NCBI RefSeq assembly: GCF_023898315.1
Contig: NC_064622.1
Coordinates: 352,513,234 to 352,577,233, forward strand
Length of the DNA stretch: 64,000 nt
From: Schistocerca nitens
Taxonomy: Eukaryota; Arthropoda; Insecta; Orthoptera; Acrididae
Direction of reading: 5' to 3'
Positions 58,940 through 64,000 of the stretch are shown in pieces; the first letter of the stretch is position 1, and each line of letters opens with the position of its first letter. The translations under genes were made by a program, and so were the position numbers. Below the pieces are notes generated by a model, which saw only the letters and a list, made by a program, of their open reading frames with translations, ran no database searches and was not told where the DNA came from.

Positions 58940-59840
58940 TTTTATGTTCTAGATATTTTATCTGTGGAAGATTAGGAGACACTAAAAATCTTGTGAACCA
59001 TCTGGTACACTACTGTATCATGACAAGGAGTCAAGCAACATTGCTATAGCGAATTATTCTGCGTCACTACTCTAACTGTTGATGAAGTCCAGGATGATTC
59101 TAGGCTTGACAGGTGCTCCCAATTTATACAGGGAATTGAAAGAAACAACACTTAATGTCTTGACTACCTCCACCGATAGCAACATATTAATGATTTGTGT
59201 ATTTTGGATGCTTCTACACTGCAGCAGTGTCTCTGCTCTGATATCTAATTCAGTTACTCCTAATTACGTTCCCTACCTACTTGTCTAATTTTCTGTATCC
59301 TCCCCTAACACCATATTTCGAAGGCTTCTATTGTCCAGTGTTTCATTTCTATATAATTCTGCAGAACCAAACAAATGTTTTCAGAAACTGCTTCCTGATA
59401 CTTAAACTGACATTCTGTATTGAAAAATATCTCCTTTCCAGAGAAGATAATTCGTTTAATTACACCTTTACTGTGCTTAATGGCATCCTACACTTATATT
59501 TCGTTATGAATATTTGTTATTGTCTATGTGACATAGTGTGGACACAACATAATAAGAAATGATTCAATTCACCTACAGCCATTGCCTTTATTTTACTTTT
59601 GTTGACGTTCATATTGTAATCTCATTTCAAGATAACGTTCATTCCAACCAATTGACCTTCCAAGTCCTATGTGGCCTGTAGCACAATTATAATGTCACAA
59701 GCAAGTCTTGAATTTCTATTTCTTCTCTCTGAATTTGGATTAAGTTCCCAAATTGTTCCTTGGTTCTCTTTACTGCGTAGCCTACATACAAACTGAACAG
59801 TATGGGTAGAACCTGCAAACCTCTCTCACTTGCTTCTGCA
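58940..59840. other. No gene seen
   Basis: AT-rich; minus-strand stretches near 59.6-59.8 kb faintly resemble a LINE RT but I cannot support it. Confidence 0.3.
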
Positions 59841-59845
59841 CTGCT

Positions 59846-60130
59846 TCTGTCATTCTATGTCTTTCTTCTGTTACAGTCCGGTATTTATAAAACCTTTCGT
59901 TCCCTGTATTTTATCCCTGATCTGAGAACTGTGGAGTTTTGAAAAGTGTAATACAACCGACATCAGAGGTTCCTACATGAGCTTCACATCTGTCATCCTA
60001 TGTCTTTCTTCTGTTACAGTCCGGTATTTATAAAACCTTTCGTTCCCTGTGTTGTATCCCTGATCTGAGAACTGTGGAGTTTTGAAAAGTGTATTACAAC
60101 CGACATCAGAGGGCTACAGTTGAGTTATTT
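59846..60130 (+). repeat. Tandem duplication, 143-bp period
   Basis: TCTGTCAT.CTATGTCTTTCT... (59846-59988) repeats from 59989, nearly identical through CCGACATCAGAGG. The piece TTCCTACATGAGCTTCACA appears again at about 60,166, so the array has a partial third unit. Confidence 0.92.
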
Positions 60131-60349
60131 GGGTGACTTGAGAGCTGTGTTGTCAGTTGTGTTTCCTACATGAGCTTCACAAGACATTATTTGTTACAAC
60201 ATATATCTGTTTACAAATTAGGAAACTGTTGTCTTATTCGATACACTACCTCTGGACTGGAAGGTAGTATGCTTCAAAAAAGACTGTAACAAAAATGGGA
60301 AATGAAGTTCTAATGAAAAATCCATTCTGTAAGGAGATGTATAAATCTT

Positions 60350-60359
60350 TTTATTTATT
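60350..60359 (-). terminator. Overlapping AATAAA signals, minus strand
   Basis: AATAAATAAA on the minus strand, about 310 bases downstream of the stop of the candidate terminal exon at 60670-60840. Confidence 0.35.
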
Positions 60360-60669
60360 CTGTTATTACATGTCAGAATAAAGGAGACAGGAAGAAGTAT
60401 GTTATACCAAGACAAGTATCATTAGAGGCAATCTGGTGGTTGATACAAATAACTAAAACTCATTATACTCTACGCAGACAATAAGTAATAAACGATAAGA
60501 ACAATTAAAACAACGTAGTTAATAGTAGAACGAACAGAGTTGTGGTGATTTACATTTAGACTATGAAAATATTATAAATAAAGGAATAACCCTATAATAG
60601 ATCAGTACAGATGTGAACTGACGTCTAAAGTTATTTAGACTGTGGACTTGAATCACATTTTGTGCTTGA

Positions 60670-60840
60670 TTATTGACGGGCTGTCGAAATGGCTTGCTTA
60701 AACGAACTCAAGGGTTTGTTTGTGCAGTCGTACATCAGTGTGGGTGTCTCAGTCCTATCTGAGCACCGAGAATCCGCCACAGCATCAGTAGCAGCAGCGA
60801 ACTCATTATGGTAACTACTGTGTGGTGCAGAACTGTCAAC
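60670..60840 (-). CDS. Candidate terminal coding exon of an unknown gene
   Basis: On the minus strand the acceptor TTTAACTGTTTCAG (ends at 60841) opens a 56-codon frame VDSSAPHSSYHNEFAAATDA, then VADSRCSDRTETPTLMYDCT and SSFKQAISTARQ, stop TAA at 60672-60670. An in-frame TAA immediately before the acceptor shows that the frame begins at the splice site. Base composition is more balanced than in the surroundings and AATAAA follows downstream. The residue pattern matches nothing I recognise. It may be the 3' exon of a gene whose body lies to the right of the window, or chance. Confidence 0.3.
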   Translation of the reverse strand, partial: VDSSAPHSSYHNEFAAATDAVADSRCSDRTETPTLMYDCTNKPLSSFKQAISTARQ

Positions 60841-61199
60841 CTGAAACAGTTAAATGTAACCACATGTTGTTAAATGTAATAGAACCATACAATACAGCCT
60901 ACAAGGCCGGTGTTGCCTTCCAACGTGCGATTAACTGATAGAGTACCAGAGTGAAAACATGAAAGAGAACAAATTTGTTTCGAAACACAGATCGTATCTG
61001 TAAAATAACGCTTTCCCAGCTTGAGTTGCGATTATTTTTCAATATTTACTGGCACGATGCATTTCGACTGCATGCTGCCATCAGTTAGATCGATAATCCA
61101 CTGCTGTCTGGGGCGTGCCCAGATACGTCTTCGGCTTGGAATTTCATTGGCTCGAGTAGAGTTGTTTCCAGTAATGAGTTCCGCCTCCGATTGAGCGAA

Positions 61200-62045
61200 G
61201 ACGCTCTAGGCAGCGATGGGATACCAACCTGACTATCGCCCGTCTTACGCCCCGGTAAGCAGGAGTAATGGTCTGGGAAGCCATTTCATTTCATATCAAT
61301 ACCCCTTCGGTTGTCATCTGCAGCACCCTCGCAGCACAACGGTGTGTCAACGATATTCTGCGCACCACTTTATAAATCTTCATGCAAGACATCCTGGGCT
61401 TAAATTTCAGCAAGATAATCTTCCTACTTGCTAAACCGTACGTTGGCCAGTAAGGTAGCCATATATATCCCTAGTTGGGAAAGTTTGGGGCGTTATGGAT
61501 AGGGCCCTTCAACCAGTACTGGAGTTTGGATATCTAACGTGCCAACTGGAAGGAATTTGGCACGATAGCCCTCTGGAGAGTATCCAACAACTTTATCATT
61601 CAGTGCCAATCATCATAATTGCTTGTGTAAGGGGTACAGATGGACCAATGCGTTATTATGGTTCAAATGGCTCTAAGGACTACGGAACTTAACATCTGAG
61701 GTCATCATTCCCCTACACTTAGAACGACTTAAACCTAACTTAACTAAGGTCATCACAGAAATCCATGCCCGAGGCAGGATTCGAACCTGCGACCGTAGCA
61801 GCAGCGCGGTTCAGGACTGAAGCACCTAGAACCGCTCGCCCACAGCGGCCAGCCAATGCGTTATTAATTTGCTGGGTGTGCGAAGCTCTTTCTCCTGAAT
61901 AAATCATCCAGTTTTTCTGAAATTCTAATTATTTGTTTGCGTGCACATGCATATCATATTTACCGATTTACGACCTATTCGTTTAACTCCTTCGTGATTG
62001 TCGTGATGGCGTATTTCAACTTGTTAACCTCCATCTTATTTAACG
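61200..62045 (+). mobile_element. Decayed Tc1-like transposon split by a SINE
   Basis: Shares with 10195-10720 the 3' sequence AAATCATCCAGTTTTTCTGA and broken transposase text. At 61659-61852 a SINE interrupts it. Numerous stops; same family as the inverted pair near 10 kb. Confidence 0.6.
61659..61852 (-). mobile_element. tRNA-derived SINE, copy 7
   Basis: Minus strand, B box GGTTCGAATCC. Exact 14-bp duplication CCAATGCGTTATTA (61645-61658, 61853-61866). Confidence 0.95.
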
Positions 62046-62205
62046 TAAGTGTTTACTCACAGGTGTTTTAAAAGATGGCCACCGAATGACTAGTACGATT
62101 TCTATGCTTCTTAAAATGTAAGTTTTTAGCAGCATTTCATTCGTTACTTATTCACATAGTTATAAGTTTCTTTAGTTTATTTATTAATAAAAACAGTAAG
62201 TATTT

Positions 62206-62406
62206 GGCCGGCCGAAGTGGCCGTGCGGTTAAAGGCACTGCAGTGTGGAACCGCACGACCGCTACGGTCGCAGGTTCGAATCCTGCCTAGGGCATGGATG
62301 TTTGTGATGTCCTTAGGTTAGTTAGGTTTAACTAGTTCTAAGTTCTAGGGGAATAATGACCTCAGCAGTTGAGTCCCATAGTGCTCAGAGCCATTTGAAC
62401 CATTTG
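62206..62406 (+). mobile_element. tRNA-derived SINE, copy 8
   Basis: GGCCGGCCGAAGTGGCCGTG, B box GGTTCGAATCC, doubled CCATTTGAA at the end. Duplication AACAGTAAGTATTT / AACAGTAAGGATTT with one mismatch (62192-62205, 62407-62420). Same subfamily as copy 6. Confidence 0.94.
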
Positions 62407-62689
62407 AACAGTAAGGATTTATCTGTAGGCTGAAGTTCCAAAAGGTGTAACTTATGTTTGGAAGCCTACAGAATTCCTTTCATTACACAGTTACCACTTC
62501 CCACGTACTTTAGGTATAATTCTCGTAGTGAATATCTAGTATCCTTTTAAGGTCATACAAGTGAAGTTTTGAGATTTTATAGTGCATTTTAAGACTAATC
62601 TCGTGTTACTTGAAATTCCATTTAACGCGCTTTGGAAGTAATGTAGGTGATTTATTGCGTTACTTGTGACGATTAGGACTAATGCGAAC

Positions 62690-62960
62690 CATGGACCCCG
62701 TCGGTGGTGAGTTGGCCTGCGTGCCTCAGCGGTACAGATAGGCATACTGTATGTGCAACCACAATGGAAGGATATGTGTTGAAAGGCCAAACAGACGTGG
62801 GGTTCCTCGTGAGGGGCAACAGTCTTATCACGAGATGCAGCGGCAACAGCCTGATTGACAGGCAACAGTATGACTGACATGGTCGTGTAGTATCAACCAA
62901 AATGGTCTTGCTGCGCTGGCGCTGCGAACTCTCACCGATTGTCAGTTATCAAGTGTGTGG
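62690..62960 (+). repeat. Probable dispersed repeat fragment (GACCCCGTCGGTGG type)
   Basis: GC-richer text from ATGGACCCCGTCGGTGGTGA to GGTCTTGCTGCGCTGGC has the look of a dispersed repeat known to me from orthopteran sequence. No borders or coding domain were defined here. Confidence 0.35.
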
Positions 62961-63270
62961 CCCCTTCCACGTGGATAAAGATACATGGCAGTTAGCTACG
63001 TCAAAACGCTGCTCGGAGCGTAGTGGAGGAACACCGAGCCGGCCCACACAGCACCTTCGAGGTCTCTGCGCAAGCCAGTCAGATCCAGGCGCTCAAATGG
63101 CTGCGTCATAATGCGAGACAGTATCGCTCATTTTTGGAAACTTCGCCAGGCTATTCAAAGTTCATTCGCTCCCTCTTTCGCAAACCACAGTCGAGTGAAG
63201 ATCGCTCGGATCGGCCTAGCGGATATATTGTTCTATGGAGACCTAAGACCACTGACGAGCCGTACGCTTA

Positions 63271-63273
63271 GCA

Positions 63274-63333
<60 letters not shown>
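63271..63333. repeat. Compound microsatellite (TC)n then (TG)n
   Basis: About 20 bases of TC followed by about 40 bases of TG. Confidence 0.93.
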
Positions 63334-63341
<8 letters not shown>

Positions 63342-63714
63342 TGTGCGTCGTGCGTGCTTGCGTGACATTTCCTATACTTGCAAATATTCGTGAACAATTA
63401 AGGAGTTCCCGATGTGCCACGTGAATGGATACACAGTTGCTGCTGAAGAGACTCTGCTTTCAATTCACTGTCATTTGTTCATACGATCATCATTCACAGC
63501 ACCAGCTGAACCTAGGCACGGCACTTCTGGGGCGTCGACTTGTTTCTCAACGTCGACACTCGAGGCATATTACGTGAGTTTTAATCCAATTGCGCTCGTT
63601 TTTCCCACTTTTGACACTATACTGTCCGAGTCTCTCCCACTCTAGAAACAGTTACACTTCTCTCCTCAACGCTGGAACAACATGTATATGTCACCTCCAC
63701 TCAGTCCAGTCTGT

Positions 63715-63955
63715 AGCTCGTGCTCGCGGCCGCGTTATCGCTTCCCGAGTCCGGGGTCCCGGGTTCGATTTCCAGCGGCGTCAGAGGTTTTCACCTGCCT
63801 CGTGATGACTGGGTGTTTGTGTTGACCTCATCATTTCATCATCATTCATGAAAGTGTTGAGATTTGACTGAGCAATGTTTGGGAATTCTTGCGGTCACTG
63901 ATAAGAACGCAGTTGAGTGCTCCACTAACCGTACATCATCATCATCCACTCAGTC
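63715..63955 (+). mobile_element. Second tRNA-derived SINE family
   Basis: B box GGGTTCGATTTCC in GTCCCGGGTTCGATTTCCAG, body CTCATCATTTCATCATCATT and CTGATAAGAACGCAGTTGAG, tail CATCATCATCATCC. It differs from the eight copies above. The A-box region around GCGGCCGCGTTATCGCTTCC is degenerate. Confidence 0.65.
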
Positions 63956-64000
63956 CAGAGCCCGTATAGAAGTCGTCTCTTCGGTTAACTCAGTAACTTG

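Noticed and set aside
59580-59830. Minus-strand RT remnant
   Set aside because: A few words resemble LINE text, but no ordered set of motifs could be read.

Overview
The window is insect nuclear DNA, most probably from a large, repeat-rich genome such as that of a grasshopper or locust. This is an inference. It rests on one split sulfatase gene with kilobase introns full of repeats, long (TA)n and (TG)n arrays, many Tc1/mariner, LINE, Penelope-like and tRNA-derived SINE copies, and no operon-like gene packing.

Region 1 (about 1-18,560, minus strand) is the 5' two-thirds of an arylsulfatase B-like gene. Five coding exons (14195-14094, 12342-12183, 6797-6574, 4350-4101, 2251-2399) have GT/AG borders and matching phases; the 3' exons lie beyond the left edge. 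A TATA box and a 5' UTR exon ending in GTAAGT are proposed at about 18,560-18,480. The active-site motifs are present, but the signal-peptide exon has an in-frame TGA and the first metal-binding Asp is Asn, so this copy may be a young pseudogene. Its introns hold an intact Tc1-like element (7907-9324), a LINE tail, an inverted pair of decayed Tc1 pieces, a mariner remnant and a SINE.

Region 2 (about 14,350-31,110) is repeats only: decayed LINEs, a non-autonomous hAT-like element with an 8-bp target duplication (19567-20975), two Tc1-like elements (21165-22549 and 26439-28313), a LINE inserted in an older relative (22680-25240), and two solo LTRs in opposite orientation (25262-25749, 27300-27788). 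A perfect 39-bp-arm hairpin lies inside a 121-bp insertion (29058-29178). A TIR-bounded repeat (30586-31109) carries a 76-nt tRNA-like sequence split by a small SINE.

Region 3 (33,100-51,200) holds a LINE 3' end, an internally deleted TTAA-flanked DNA transposon (35593-37037), a decayed minus-strand LINE, a mariner remnant and a four-layer nest: LINE (41.9-48.6 kb), Tc1-like (43074-47438), Penelope-like with GIY-YIG endonuclease (43663-46566), SINE (44728-44928).

Region 4 (51.2-64 kb) is mostly AT-rich and unannotatable. It contains a decayed LINE, dispersed and tandem repeats, a possible terminal exon of an unknown minus-strand gene (60840-60670), another decayed Tc1 split by a SINE, and more SINEs. 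No cellular gene other than the sulfatase is firmly supported; most readable protein sequence belongs to transposable elements.
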